Assembly (NCBI GenBank): GCA_938743325.2
Contig: OW568893.1
Coordinates: 248,001 to 312,000 of the forward strand
Direction of reading: 5' to 3'
Source of the DNA: Pycnococcus provasolii
Lineage: Eukaryota; Chlorophyta; Pseudoscourfieldiophyceae; Pseudoscourfieldiales; Pycnococcaceae
Length of the DNA stretch: 64,000 bases
Shown here: positions 28,993-38,682 of the stretch, piece after piece
Layout: each line of letters begins with the position of its first letter
How positions within the stretch are numbered: the stretch's first letter is position 1
Program-made: the position numbers and the translations under genes
The notes under the pieces: generated by a model
Seen by the model: only the letters and a program-made list of their open reading frames with translations
The model's database searches: none
Told to the model about the DNA's origin: nothing

Positions 28993-31017
28993 ATGGCGTC
29001 GGGATCCCAGTCGTCCTTATTAGGTGGTGGTGGTGGTGCTTTTAGTGGTGCTTTTAATCATAAAAAGAATCATAACAAAAATCATTCATCAAAGGTAGAT
29101 TACCTCTTGGGAGCGCACTTCTCGTTCCTTGTATCTGCACATTCATCTGCATCTGCACATTCACATTCACATTTCCTTGCATCAGCGGCGACGTCACCAG
29201 ATGCTCCACTGGACTGGCAGCGCGTCGTCGCCGTGGCGATGCCTGCGGTGTCGTCGTCGTCGTCGTCGTCATCATCACAGTCACAGGCGTCATCTCTGGT
29301 GTGCCCTATCGCTTTAGAACCACCCTTGTGCGCCGTATGCACGCCGTGCGGACACGTCTTCGACTTCGCGCACATCGTCTACCACCTGCGACTCGGAGCA
29401 TCATCCTCCTCCTCCTCCTCATCATCGGCACCAAACTCAGCAATCAGTGTCGGCGCGAAGTGCCCGCTGTGCTACAAATACGTCAACCCCTCCGAACTGC
29501 GACTCTGCCACATCGAAACGTCATCGAAACTCTCGTGCGAAGTCGGACGCACGTGCGACTTCATTTTACTAAGAAGACCAAGAAATGGACCGCGCCAGGC
29601 GATTCTGCAAATACCGCCGTCCGACGACACGAACACACCGCCGACGCCGTGCCACGTCTCCGGGTTCCCGTACGCTGTCTCCGACACTCTGCCGAGGTGT
29701 CTACCACACGCAAGGTACACCGTGCTCCGAGAAGGAACGGAACACCTGCCCATCAACGCCGCCGCCGCGTCGCTCGTCGCGCAGGCTGCAAATTACCGCC
29801 TTGAGGCGAGGAAAGGAGACCCTTCCGCCGCAATGATGGAATTCGCTTGCTACGACGCCCTCGCCGTGCTACGCAGAAGATTGCAGGAAGCGAACGACGA
29901 CGACGACGAAGGCCGTGGTGAAACTCAAGCGGCGCCGCCAAACGCCGTGTCGCACGACGTTGTCGCGATCGCCAATGCCGCACGCATCGCTCAGGCTCAC
30001 CACGCCGCATTCCCTTCTCTCACGGCATCTTCCTATCGACCACCAAAGCCATCGCAAACTGCGCCTGATTCGACAGCAACGACGAGTGCTAACACAGCGC
30101 CGGCTCTCTTCGAGATGGAGGAGACTGCTACCACCACCACCACTGCCACCATGCCCCCTCCTCCTACCACGCCGATCCGAGACGACGACGACGACAACAT
30201 GATGTACCTCTACGTAGCAGAGGGAAGCGGCGAAATGCCGTGCATGCTGCATCCCATTAACATGCGCATTCTGTGCAAGCACTACGGCGGCCGATACAGC
30301 TCTTTGCCGCCTCGTCTTTCTGGCCTCCCCGTACTCGAGCTGGAGACGCACAAGACGAGCGCGGAGATACGGCGAAAGTACAAGATGTGCGGCCACGTGC
30401 CGACGGGCGCGGAGTTTAGGCTCGCGGAGGTTGACGTCGCAAGCTGTGTGAGCACGGAGAGCCTAGCACCATTCAAGGATGAGCTTCGCCGTCGCGCGGA
30501 TGCGCGCCGTCGTCGTGAGAAGGCGAAGAAGAAGGAGAAGGAGCGTGATCGCCGCGAGGAGGCGCGCATCCATGCTGCACGCAACGCGCCTGTCGTGCTG
30601 GATGCATCCACCGAGCTGCCGCCACTGCCGTCGTCGTCATCGGCACGCGAGGAGGATGAGGAGGAAGAGGCTAGTGCTGGCGGCATTATGATTGGCGAAA
30701 GTGGCGGAAGCGGCAGCGGCGGCGGCGGCGGCGTCTGGTCGCGTGTTGCTGGTCTCGGCTTTGCGTCAGGCGGCGAGACGTGGGTGCCCTTGGGTGGCAA
30801 AGAGAGCCCAACTCACGCGGCGAGTCCCCCCTTGGGCGCTTGGGGTCGTTCCCCGCCGAATCCCGACCCTGTCGAGACGTGGGTGCCGCTGGTCGGCGCG
30901 AGTCCGCCCAATCCTGACGCGTCGTTGAGCAGCAAGAAGGGCGGCAAGCGCGGCGGTCGTCGAGGCGGCAACACGGTGAAGATCACGTGGGGTGCAACGC
31001 CAACGAGCGGTCGTTAG
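28993..31017 (+). CDS. RNF10-like RING-type E3 ubiquitin ligase
   Basis: Encodes 674 residues. An N-terminal region VDYLLGAHFSFLV and DWQRVVAVAMP corresponds to the segment before the RING in RNF10. The RING is CPIALEPPLCAVCTPCGHVF...HIVYHL, then after a Ser-rich insertion KCPLCYKYV, followed by the family-specific ELRLCHIETS extension. The second conserved block near residue 410, YLYVAEGSGEMPCMLHPINM, continues with an ELE-helix, GHVPTGAEFRLAEVD and a long Arg/Lys/Glu helix, all in RNF10 order. Human RNF10 ubiquitylates uS3/uS5 on stalled 40S subunits. The first Cys pair is CPIA instead of CPIC, so one zinc ligand may be replaced. The tail holds a duplicated ETWVPL...SPPNPD unit. The ATG is the first after a short leader (GGTATGG). 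Confidence 0.8.
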   Translation: MASGSQSSLLGGGGGAFSGAFNHKKNHNKNHSSKVDYLLGAHFSFLVSAHSSASAHSHSHFLASAATSPDAPLDWQRVVAVAMPAVSSSSSSSSSQSQASSLVCPIALEPPLCAVCTPCGHVFDFAHIVYHLRLGASSSSSSSSSAPNSAISVGAKCPLCYKYVNPSELRLCHIETSSKLSCEVGRTCDFILLRRPRNGPRQAILQIPPSDDTNTPPTPCHVSGFPYAVSDTLPRCLPHARYTVLREGTEHLPINAAAASLVAQAANYRLEARKGDPSAAMMEFACYDALAVLRRRLQEANDDDDEGRGETQAAPPNAVSHDVVAIANAARIAQAHHAAFPSLTASSYRPPKPSQTAPDSTATTSANTAPALFEMEETATTTTTATMPPPPTTPIRDDDDDNMMYLYVAEGSGEMPCMLHPINMRILCKHYGGRYSSLPPRLSGLPVLELETHKTSAEIRRKYKMCGHVPTGAEFRLAEVDVASCVSTESLAPFKDELRRRADARRRREKAKKKEKERDRREEARIHAARNAPVVLDASTELPPLPSSSSAREEDEEEEASAGGIMIGESGGSGSGGGGGVWSRVAGLGFASGGETWVPLGGKESPTHAASPPLGAWGRSPPNPDPVETWVPLVGASPPNPDASLSSKKGGKRGGRRGGNTVKITWGATPTSGR

Positions 31018-31294
31018 ATACCCAGGCATCTCATGTCAAATTATCGTAACAATAAACTATAATATGATAGACTCCTTATTGTCTTGTAACAAGTATGCTT
31101 TTAAAAACACCTTCTGCATAGATCCAGATGGCCACTTACCCTTGGTTGCCGTGATAAGGTTATCCAGTATGCATGCCCTCAAACCCCTGATCGGATCGGG
31201 GATCGGATCGCGTCTTCGGATCGCGGACTCCCCCCTCTCTCCACACTCTCCCCTCGATTTCCCGCCCGAACGAGTCTGTGCATTCCACACTCAC

Positions 31295-32143
31295 ATGGCG
31301 GAGGCGGAGGAGACCCGTGCAACACGCGTCTTGGACATCTTGGACGAATATTGACCCTCATTGTATTCTTATTATTCGGAACAAGAACTCGTGAAGTATC
31401 CGCTGCACCGTGCGGCGGAACAAGGAAGCGTCGAGGCAGTGAAGGCGCTTCTCGCCGAGTTCCCTGACGAAGCTCGGCGTGCGGATGAATTTGCATGGTA
31501 CCCCCTTCACGGAGCTGCGTGGAATGGGAGCTTCGAATGCGTTGAAGCGATTCTCACGGCGTATCCAGAGGCCGCACAAAAACACACGGGCGGGAATTAT
31601 TGCACGCCCCTCCAACTTGCCGCGCAAGACGGGAACGGTCACTCTGTCGTGGCAATAATGGAAGCATTCCCGGAGGCCGCAACTGAGGGCGTTGATGAAG
31701 AAGGTCGTTATCCGGTGGAGTACATGCTCGTCGGAGCTGGCGACATGTGTGCCTCGTCAGAAGATTTTGCGGCAAAGCTTCGTGCGGCAAAGCTTCTGCT
31801 CGACGCACTTGACACAAAGCACATTTCAATACCTCTTCAAGTCAGCAAGGACGTTATGCCACACCTTCAAATCATGGTGGCGCTCACGCGCGTTGGCTAC
31901 CCTCCGAGCCGACCGTGGACGCCTTCAATAGGACATGCGCTGCGTGGAATTTCGGCTGGATTGGGAGTTTCAGGTGGGCGAGATGAGGTGATTGCCATAA
32001 TTCAAGCGCACATGTCCCGCGTGCGCACTTTTTTGCTCGCTGCCAGTCGATTTGGGCTAAAAAGTGATCTCGCGCATGACATCGTCGGCAGGCTGTACGC
32101 TATGGAGTTCGTACAGCCTGCCTTTTGCACCAACAACATTTGA
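31295..32143 (+). pseudogene. ankyrin-repeat gene with an in-frame TGA near its start
   Basis: From the ATG at 31295 (MAEAEETRATRVLDILDEY) a TGA follows after 19 codons. The same frame then continues open for 260 codons with three to four ankyrin repeats: YPLHRAAEQGSVEAVKALL, YPLHGAAWNGSFECVEAIL and TPLQLAAQDGNGHSVVAIM, each followed by a short E(F/Y)PEAA segment. The remaining 120 residues are helical with no recognised domain. Because the ATG and the repeats share a frame, the TGA looks like a nonsense mutation, or the real start is an unseen upstream exon. No GT-AG intron removes the stop neatly. The leader has a (GGATCGGATCG) duplication near 31190-31220. Confidence 0.6.
32087..32122. repeat. 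13-bp perfect stem-loop at the end of the ankyrin frame
   Basis: GGCAGGCTGTACG (32087-32099), a 10-nt loop, then CGTACAGCCTGCC (32110-32122) followed by TTTT. It falls within the last codons of the ankyrin frame. Confidence 0.8.
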
Positions 32144-32504
32144 GTAGCCCTGGAAAGGCAATCCCGACAGATGCGTGCGCGTTTGTCGACGAAGGTTGAA
32201 ATTACTGTACACATCCCCAACCCCTACTACTTGAGTAAAGTTTAGGCCAACCCCGAAACGAAATCTGGAATGGGGTTTACGATAGAGCCCTTTCCCCGTA
32301 TGGGGGGACCGGACCCGACGACCTCCCCCTAATAAGGTCGGCGGCGGCGGCGGCGTGTATATCCCTCCATACCTTAATCCCGTTCGGTTCAGGTGAGCTT
32401 ATCTCCTTATCAGTGCGTGCACTCTCATCTTGTCATATTGTCTTGCTTCCGGTCACTGCTCTGCGTCTCTGCTCTGCTTTCTCGTCGTCTTACACTGCTC
32501 GTCT

Positions 32505-33530
32505 ATGCCTAGAGGGTGGGGTTCAGAGGGTGGGCGTGCCACCTTGGCAAGCCGCAATAGTAACCTTGGTAAGCGAAAAGGGTCACTCGGAGGTCGTGGT
32601 GGTGCTGGTCGTGGTGGTGCTGGTGGTGGTGTCGCCCGCCGTCGTGGTGACTCCGCTGGCGACAATGCGGGTAACCCTCGTAGGGTGTTGGATGTTGATG
32701 CTGATGCTGATGATGATTTGGAATTTGATGCTGACGTTGATGACTCCGACGACGACGAGGAGGAGGAGGATGGCGACTCCTCCGACGGCGACGAATACGA
32801 CGACGATGACGACGATGACCTCTTCGGTGACGACGACGATGACGATGATGGCGAGTTGGATGACTCTGAAGAAGATGATGAACCTGGCAACAACAATAAT
32901 GCAAAAGCGGTGGCAAAAAACACCTCGTCTGCAGACGCATTCACGCGCGCTTTCCAAAAAGCAGAAAAACTCGCCAACAAAGGAAAAATGAAATCAGCAA
33001 ATCAAACAATACAGCCGCAGGAGGACGATATCCTAGACGCTTCCAAGGTGGTCGCACGCAGACGAGCCGAGGCGAAAGCGCTCAAGGTGAGCCGCTCAGA
33101 AAGAAGGAAAGAAAAACTTGCGCTCAAACAACAGTGCCGCGTCTACCCAACAATAAAGGGAGAGACGCCCGACGAAGATGCGCGCGAGAAAAAACTGGCA
33201 AGACTTGCGACGCGCGGCGTCGTGCGCCTCTTCAACGCCGTACGGGCGGCGCAGAAAGCTGAGGAGGGTGCCGACGTGGGAAAAGCACGTGCCGCAAAGC
33301 AGGGACTTGTGCGCTCACTCGAGGGTACGGCAGTGGCACCCAAGGTGCGCTCAAAGGCAGGAGGTGGCGGTGGTGCCGCCACATCATCAAAATGGGGCGT
33401 GTTGTCTGGCGCTGGCGTGGTGGAGAATGGAAAGGGAATGCGCATGCGACAGTGGGACGATACCACCCTACCAGCTGCCGAAGCCGATGTTGCAGACGAC
33501 GTTGCGCCACCCGAGTCGCTATTCGATTAA
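32505..33530 (+). CDS. RRP15: RRP15-like ribosome biogenesis protein
   Basis: About 341 residues from the ATG at 32505. The C-terminal half matches Rrp15p: KLARLATRGVVRLFNAVRAAQ (the family signature, where yeast and human have IATRGVVQLFNAV), then a helical stretch and the WGVLSGAGVVENGKGMRMRQWD block. Rrp15 is a nucleolar factor of the pre-60S particle needed for processing of the large-subunit rRNA precursor. The N-terminal half has an Arg/Gly-rich patch (GGRGGAGRGGAGGG) and a 70-residue Asp/Glu tract, both common in nucleolar proteins. The frame is open upstream of this ATG but begins with TTG there. Confidence 0.85.
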   Translation: MPRGWGSEGGRATLASRNSNLGKRKGSLGGRGGAGRGGAGGGVARRRGDSAGDNAGNPRRVLDVDADADDDLEFDADVDDSDDDEEEEDGDSSDGDEYDDDDDDDLFGDDDDDDDGELDDSEEDDEPGNNNNAKAVAKNTSSADAFTRAFQKAEKLANKGKMKSANQTIQPQEDDILDASKVVARRRAEAKALKVSRSERRKEKLALKQQCRVYPTIKGETPDEDAREKKLARLATRGVVRLFNAVRAAQKAEEGADVGKARAAKQGLVRSLEGTAVAPKVRSKAGGGGGAATSSKWGVLSGAGVVENGKGMRMRQWDDTTLPAAEADVADDVAPPESLFD

Positions 33531-33746
33531 AAGTGATTCATGTATGTCGTGCGCTAAGTTCGCTCATTCTGTAATGGAATGTACTTTACTTCGTCTATTC
33601 ACTACCATTCACCATGCAAACCATTCAGTGGCACCTTTCACGGCGCGCATTTTGCGCTGGCGTCCGGCGTGAGAGCTACGCTTGCCGACCGTGGATGAAC
33701 ATCAAGACTGACGAGTCTCATTTACTGCTGTGTATATACCTTACTT

Positions 33747-34964
33747 CTACAAGATTTTGCGCACGAGTCGTCGACGATCACCCCCCTTCTCCTTCTCCCT
33801 CGTCGTCGTCACCTTCTCCGCTTCCTCGTGGTCGTGCTTCATCTCCTCCTTCGCGTGCTTTAGCTCTTCTTTCAGCTCCGACTCCTCGTGCTTAAGTTCC
33901 TCCACCGCCTTGTGGGACTCTCCGAGCTCCTTGCGCAAGGCCTCGAGCTCGCGCGTCACGCCTTGCTGACTTTCCGCGTTTCCTCCGCCGCCTCTGTTCG
34001 CTGACGTGGCAGCCCAGATGCTTTTCGGCGCTTCTACTCGGCTAACTACCATCCAGAAAAGCAGGATCCCAAACAGCATACCTGCAGTGAGCACGCGCGC
34101 GCGGCTTCCAAATCTTTGGATGAGACTCGCCGGCACAGGAATGGCCGCAGCCACGTGTTCAACCGTTCGACGAGCATCCGAAACGTATCGGCCGACGGTA
34201 TCGAATGAGCTCACCCTGCTTAAGGCGGACACGTTGTTGAACGCCGTGCGCTCCTCGTCAGTGAGGCTTATGATCGGCACATTCTCTCCGTCGACGGATA
34301 CGGCGGCGCTCGGCTCAGCCTTTGAAGGCGCAATTTCCATGAGTCTTGCTCTCCACTGCGCAAGTGGCGGCTCAGATGATTCGCTTGGCAAGTCTCGCGC
34401 TGTTGTTGTTGCCGTCGTCGTCGTCGTCGTTTGCAGTGGCGACGGCGACGGAGCAGGCGAGGCTGCGAGCGACGACGATGGCGGTGGTAGCTTGGTTTCA
34501 GGTGTTGTCGTCGTGGCGTTGGCGTTGGCGTTGGTGGGGAAAGTTGTCGTGGTGGTGCTGGCAGTTGCTTGTGGTGATGGTGCTAGTGATGATGACGACG
34601 CTCTTCTGTCAGAGTCGTCGTCAGCGTACGTGTACGACGTCGTCGCAGCTTGGCTGGCATCCCGCCGCGGTTGTCTTTTCGGCGTCATGAGAGGTGCGGT
34701 GAGTTCGTCAAGTGTAAGTTTCGGCGGCGGTGCGGCAGCAGCCTTGACCGACTCCTTTCCCGTCGCTTTCGCCATGGATTCCGGCGTCGCCGTCGCCGCT
34801 GCGATGAAGCTTGTAACTTCCGAGGTTGCCTTTGACGAGTTGTCCGAGATTGCTGATGCCGTTGAGGTGAAAGCTTTGGTAGTAGCTGTTGCGACGGCCG
34901 CGATGCTGTTGAAGTCGTCTTTGATTTGCTGCGTGTCCAGCATGGGGATGGGAACGGAACGCAT
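33747..34964 (-). CDS. single-pass membrane protein with C-terminal coiled coil, unknown
   Basis: About 405 residues from the ATG at 34964. Most of the N-terminal 290 residues are Ala/Ser/Thr/Pro-rich and probably disordered, with an LTDEERTAFNNVSAL segment near residue 240. One membrane helix, VLTAGMLFGILLFWMVVSRV, lies near residue 310. It is followed by a charged coiled coil (ELEALRKELGESHKAVEELK onward) with repeated EELKHEESELKEELKHAKEE-like heptads and a basic tail. The layout suggests a membrane tether, but no family is recognised. Confidence 0.6.
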   Translation of the reverse strand: MRSVPIPMLDTQQIKDDFNSIAAVATATTKAFTSTASAISDNSSKATSEVTSFIAAATATPESMAKATGKESVKAAAAPPPKLTLDELTAPLMTPKRQPRRDASQAATTSYTYADDDSDRRASSSSLAPSPQATASTTTTTFPTNANANATTTTPETKLPPPSSSLAASPAPSPSPLQTTTTTTATTTARDLPSESSEPPLAQWRARLMEIAPSKAEPSAAVSVDGENVPIISLTDEERTAFNNVSALSRVSSFDTVGRYVSDARRTVEHVAAAIPVPASLIQRFGSRARVLTAGMLFGILLFWMVVSRVEAPKSIWAATSANRGGGGNAESQQGVTRELEALRKELGESHKAVEELKHEESELKEELKHAKEEMKHDHEEAEKVTTTREKEKGGDRRRLVRKIL

Positions 34965-34979
34965 ACCGCACCAACCCAA

Positions 34980-35940
34980 ACAACAAAAACCTTAACCAAA
35001 ACGAAACCTTAACCAAAACGAAACCTTAAGAAAAAAGGTAAGAGGCTAAAACCAAAAAAAAATAAAACGGCCGCAAACAACACAACAACAACCACAACAA
35101 CCACCACCACAATCAACGACGACGACGACGACGACGACGACGTGTGTTGTGCTGCAAGGTGCACTATTAAAAAATACCCTTAAGTTCGGAACAAATCGCT
35201 CCGAAAGAGATCCGGCAGAGAGAGAGAGAGAGACAAACGTGCGTTCGACGCGCGTTCGACACCCCCCTGCTAACCCTAACCTTAACCCTAATGCCCTAAT
35301 CAGCCCTAATGCCCTAATGCCCTAATGCCCTAATGCCCTAATGCCCTACTACTCCCTTGTACTACTGCCGAGCCTCTCTGGAGCCTCTCGTTAGAAGTAC
35401 AGTACCTGCATAGCCACCCTAGACTAAGAACTACCCGGGTACCAACCTTGCTTTTGGTTGGGATATTTACACACACATGGTCGGCACTTTTGGTCGGGGT
35501 GGGTGCTCCTATCCCATTCGTTGGGATTTGGCCGTTTCGAAGCCCATGGTTGGACTTCGAAGCCTTCCCTCCCTGGAGTTCAGTCCACCAACGTCCAACC
35601 CACGACTCCACTACCTTTAGTGGTGCACTGTGCAGCCTGGAGTATGGAGTTCTTAAGGTTAGGATTCGGGGACGGACATCCTCCCGGTCAGTTAGTTGAC
35701 CCCCGGGGTGCTTTATTATTCGGCCGGGGACTTAACCTTACCTTAATTAATTAAGCCTTAAGGGCCAGAAGTTGGATTTTAAGACAAACGTCGTTGTATT
35801 GTGTTGTGTTGTCTTGTCTTGTCTTGTGTTGTACTTGCTCGACCTTACTTGATTCTCGCATTGGTGCGTGAATAGCCTCCGTGTTCTCGCGCTCGGCTTG
35901 GCTTGGCTCAGTGAGTAACTGAAAGAAGGTAGTAGAAGGT
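34980..35940. other. spacer with simple repeats and no gene
   Basis: About 960 bp upstream of two divergent genes. It holds three AACCTTAACCAAAACGAAACC-like units shortened to ACCTTAACCAAAACGAAAC (34990-35030), a (GAC)n run (35117-35142), a (GA)n run (35217-35233), the telomere-like tract at 35266-35347 and TAGACTA at 35420-35426. The last 150 bp contain CTTGT and TTGTGTTGT repeats typical of leaders here. Confidence 0.6.
35266..35347. repeat. interstitial telomere-like tract of CCCTAA and CCCTAATG units
   Basis: CTAACCCTAACCTTAACCCT is followed by about eight CCCTAATG or CCCTAATCAG units in a row. The CCCTAATG octamer is an expanded variant of the CCCTAA unit. Confidence 0.9.
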
Positions 35941-38580
35941 ATGGGCGCCGACGACGACTCCTCGGGCAAGCCGGCGTACTCGTTCGAGAGCTACTCGTCA
36001 CTGCTCTCCGGGTGTGCCATCCTCTTCTTCTTCATCGTCGAGCTCATCTTCGAGTACGTCGAGCACAAAACTGAGACATTTCTTGACAATAAGGCGTTCA
36101 CGGGGCTGATTTTTGCGCTGCAAAGGGCGAAGAACGAGTTCGCCGTGCTCGGATTCATATCGTTCGTGCTGCTGCTCGTCGAACCTTACGTCTTGTCCAT
36201 ATGCGTCGCAGAAAGTACCAAAAAAGACCTCATGGATTTTGCACCGCGCTACTCGTGCGAAGGCGGCGAAGGTGATACGTCCAGCTACGGCTACGACAAG
36301 TACGGCGCGTCGACGTCGCCGTACCCGAAGTCGCCGTACGGCTACTACCCCCCTCCGTACGGCGACAGCGGAGGGTACGGCAGACACCTCCTCGCGGGAG
36401 GCGGGCCTTTCGAGGCGGTCAAGTGCCCAAGCGGACGTGTCGCGCTGTTCGACGCGGGACCGCTGCACGAGGTGCACATACTCATCTTCTTCGCCAACGC
36501 GACGCACATCTTGTACTCGGCTCTCGTCGTCGGACTTGCGCTCACCAGGCACTTTTTGCTTGACACGTTCGAGCTGCGCTGCAGGCTGGAGATGAACCTG
36601 CGCGCGAGGCAGGAGAGGTACCTCGAAAGTGTTCGCCAAAGGCTGGGCAGCTTTGGGGACGGAGAAGATGACGGCGACGACTTCGCGGTGGACGAGGACG
36701 AGGAGGAGCTCGAGCAGCTCGACGAGTTGGAGAACATCGACAAGATAAGACAGACCGCGCTTGACGGCGCGCCGGGTCGATCGCAGTTTCCGCCAGTTCA
36801 AAAGAGCTTGTCGACGGGAAGCAATTTCAGCGCGAAAAGCGTCGCGAGATCGGCGTATCTCGATTCCACCTTGGACGAACCTTTGACTCCTGCGCCGGGA
36901 AAGACGAAAAAGAGTGTCACCTTCGCCGGCGGCATGAAGGATATAAATGGCGATGTGCGCGACCTTTTCGACGCTCACACCGATTTACATGCACCGAAGG
37001 ACGGAAAGTTAACACCTCGACCTACGCAGCGCAGGCGCGCGTCCAAAGCCGATGCCGCCGTGGCAACGCAAGCACTCGACGATTTTGCGGTGAAAGAATA
37101 CGCGGAAAAACTCTTCGAGCTGAAAGCGAAGTCAAAGGTGGGCCAAAAGAGCAACCGCGTCCTGGTTTCGGCCAAGAGCATCGAAAAGGCTCGAAATTAC
37201 CGCATTGACGCAGTGTTTGTGCGCATTATGCTTAGCATTCCAGCCCACCTGCAGCTTTTCAAGCCGCTCGTGCACGTCTTTTGCAAGGTGCACTTTACGA
37301 TCAAGTACTGGCGTAAACATCTTCGGCGGCGCATTAAGCATCTCGTGTCCGACGTCGACATCATGAAGAATCCAATCAAATTTGTGCTATTCTTTCCGCT
37401 GCTGGTGATTCGTGGCTTCTTTTTCTTTAGCTTCAGCGAGTACCGCGACGTTCGGGAGCTCGCACTCGACACGCTCGTGAAGAACCTTGCGGACGAGGGT
37501 CGGACGCTGGCAACAGACCACGCCGAGGTTGATTTCAGCGCCTATGCTAAGCTGTGTACGGAGGATTATGCAGCAAAGCTAATTGGTGCGGACTACGTGT
37601 TCTGGCCCGTCGTTCTGCTGGTTGTGGTTACCATGGGGCTGGACTCTCGCATACCAGAGATTGCAATCCCAGTTTTGAGTGCAGTGATATCGCTTTCCCT
37701 TGGAACTACGATATGCAGCGTGCTGACGAAGATGGCGCATTCGTCGTGCTCACAAGATGAGGTGAAGGAGATGTTCCTCTACAGAAAACCAAAATTGTTG
37801 GTCAGATTCCTGCAAATACAGATGTACTTGTCATCAGTCAGCGCTTCGATGTGGCTCTTTCAACTGTACTACTACAAGCGCGTTTTTGTATCATGCGACA
37901 TCACGAGGGACAACAGACTAGCGTTTGAGATGTTCAAGTTTGTCATTTTCATTGGGCAGCTCTTTCATACTGGTCTGATTGTCCTTCCGATGCTCAGTGT
38001 GATGATCCAAACCACCGGTGCCGCAAATCCGCACTTCACACGTGCCATGAGTAAGGAAGAGCAGATCAAAATCATGCACCTGTACATGCACACGATGGAC
38101 GCGGCACCTCTTGAGCAGCGCCTCGAACAGCAAGCTGAGGAAGGAAGCACGTCGGTGAAAACTTCGAAGTTGAAGAAGCGCATCCGTCGACTGAAGGCTA
38201 GCGTTCGGTCGCACAACAAGCACTTTCGCGAAAAGGTGGTTGAAAACCAGCGTTATGCCACGATTTATCACATCCTCATGGCCAATCACATTGCAAGGGT
38301 TAACGAGATGGTGTACAGAATTCAGCGCAAGTGGCGTTCCACGTTAGACCGCCGTAGTTCTCATGACACGGCGCCGATCTCACCAAGCGGAGTAGAGAAT
38401 GGCAAGAGCGCAGACGGCGAGGAATCGGAACGCCATTCCTTCGATGATGCGACGAATGTACATCACCACATTCACATCGAAGTTGACGATTCGCCTGGGA
38501 CAACACTCCGCTCGTCGTCACTTTATCTCAAAGCCATTGACGGTCCGAGAGATCATCCGAGTGACTACGAGCGCGAGTGA
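35941..38580 (+). CDS. MLO-like seven-transmembrane protein
   Basis: Encodes 879 residues. The MLO pattern is clear: an N-terminal helix with a conserved EH-type motif (IVELIFEYVEHKTETFL), a helix followed by AKNEFAVLGFISFVLLLVE, and a long loop with Cys residues (YSCEGGEG, VKCPSGRVALF). Next come LHEVHILIFFANATHILYS, a 250-residue acidic and basic cytosolic loop, then ADYVFWPVVLLVVVTMGL, AIPVLSAVISLSLGTTICSVL, FLYRKPKLLVRFLQIQMYLS and a final helix, with a basic amphipathic region after it where plant MLOs bind calmodulin. Plant MLOs are calcium-permeable channels in membrane signalling and powdery-mildew susceptibility. The long second cytosolic loop and Tyr/Pro-rich first loop (SPYPKSPYGYYPPPYGD) are larger than in land plants. 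No intron is needed. Confidence 0.85.
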   Translation: MGADDDSSGKPAYSFESYSSLLSGCAILFFFIVELIFEYVEHKTETFLDNKAFTGLIFALQRAKNEFAVLGFISFVLLLVEPYVLSICVAESTKKDLMDFAPRYSCEGGEGDTSSYGYDKYGASTSPYPKSPYGYYPPPYGDSGGYGRHLLAGGGPFEAVKCPSGRVALFDAGPLHEVHILIFFANATHILYSALVVGLALTRHFLLDTFELRCRLEMNLRARQERYLESVRQRLGSFGDGEDDGDDFAVDEDEEELEQLDELENIDKIRQTALDGAPGRSQFPPVQKSLSTGSNFSAKSVARSAYLDSTLDEPLTPAPGKTKKSVTFAGGMKDINGDVRDLFDAHTDLHAPKDGKLTPRPTQRRRASKADAAVATQALDDFAVKEYAEKLFELKAKSKVGQKSNRVLVSAKSIEKARNYRIDAVFVRIMLSIPAHLQLFKPLVHVFCKVHFTIKYWRKHLRRRIKHLVSDVDIMKNPIKFVLFFPLLVIRGFFFFSFSEYRDVRELALDTLVKNLADEGRTLATDHAEVDFSAYAKLCTEDYAAKLIGADYVFWPVVLLVVVTMGLDSRIPEIAIPVLSAVISLSLGTTICSVLTKMAHSSCSQDEVKEMFLYRKPKLLVRFLQIQMYLSSVSASMWLFQLYYYKRVFVSCDITRDNRLAFEMFKFVIFIGQLFHTGLIVLPMLSVMIQTTGAANPHFTRAMSKEEQIKIMHLYMHTMDAAPLEQRLEQQAEEGSTSVKTSKLKKRIRRLKASVRSHNKHFREKVVENQRYATIYHILMANHIARVNEMVYRIQRKWRSTLDRRSSHDTAPISPSGVENGKSADGEESERHSFDDATNVHHHIHIEVDDSPGTTLRSSSLYLKAIDGPRDHPSDYERE

Positions 38581-38682
38581 CCTACACCTATTTGTAAATG
38601 TATCTACTCTCTGACTTTCAGGACGAAAATGTGTTTAAAATCATAGTCGACCGTGTCCGTCTCTTCGTCGTCCGCCGCTGCA

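Noticed and set aside
32413-32991. A 192-codon plus-strand Met/Thr-rich frame overlapping RRP15
   Set aside because: Antiphase reading of the GAT/GAC acidic tract of RRP15.
35997-36978. A 326-codon minus-strand frame opposite the MLO-like gene
   Set aside because: Arg/Val-rich antisense of a clear seven-helix protein.
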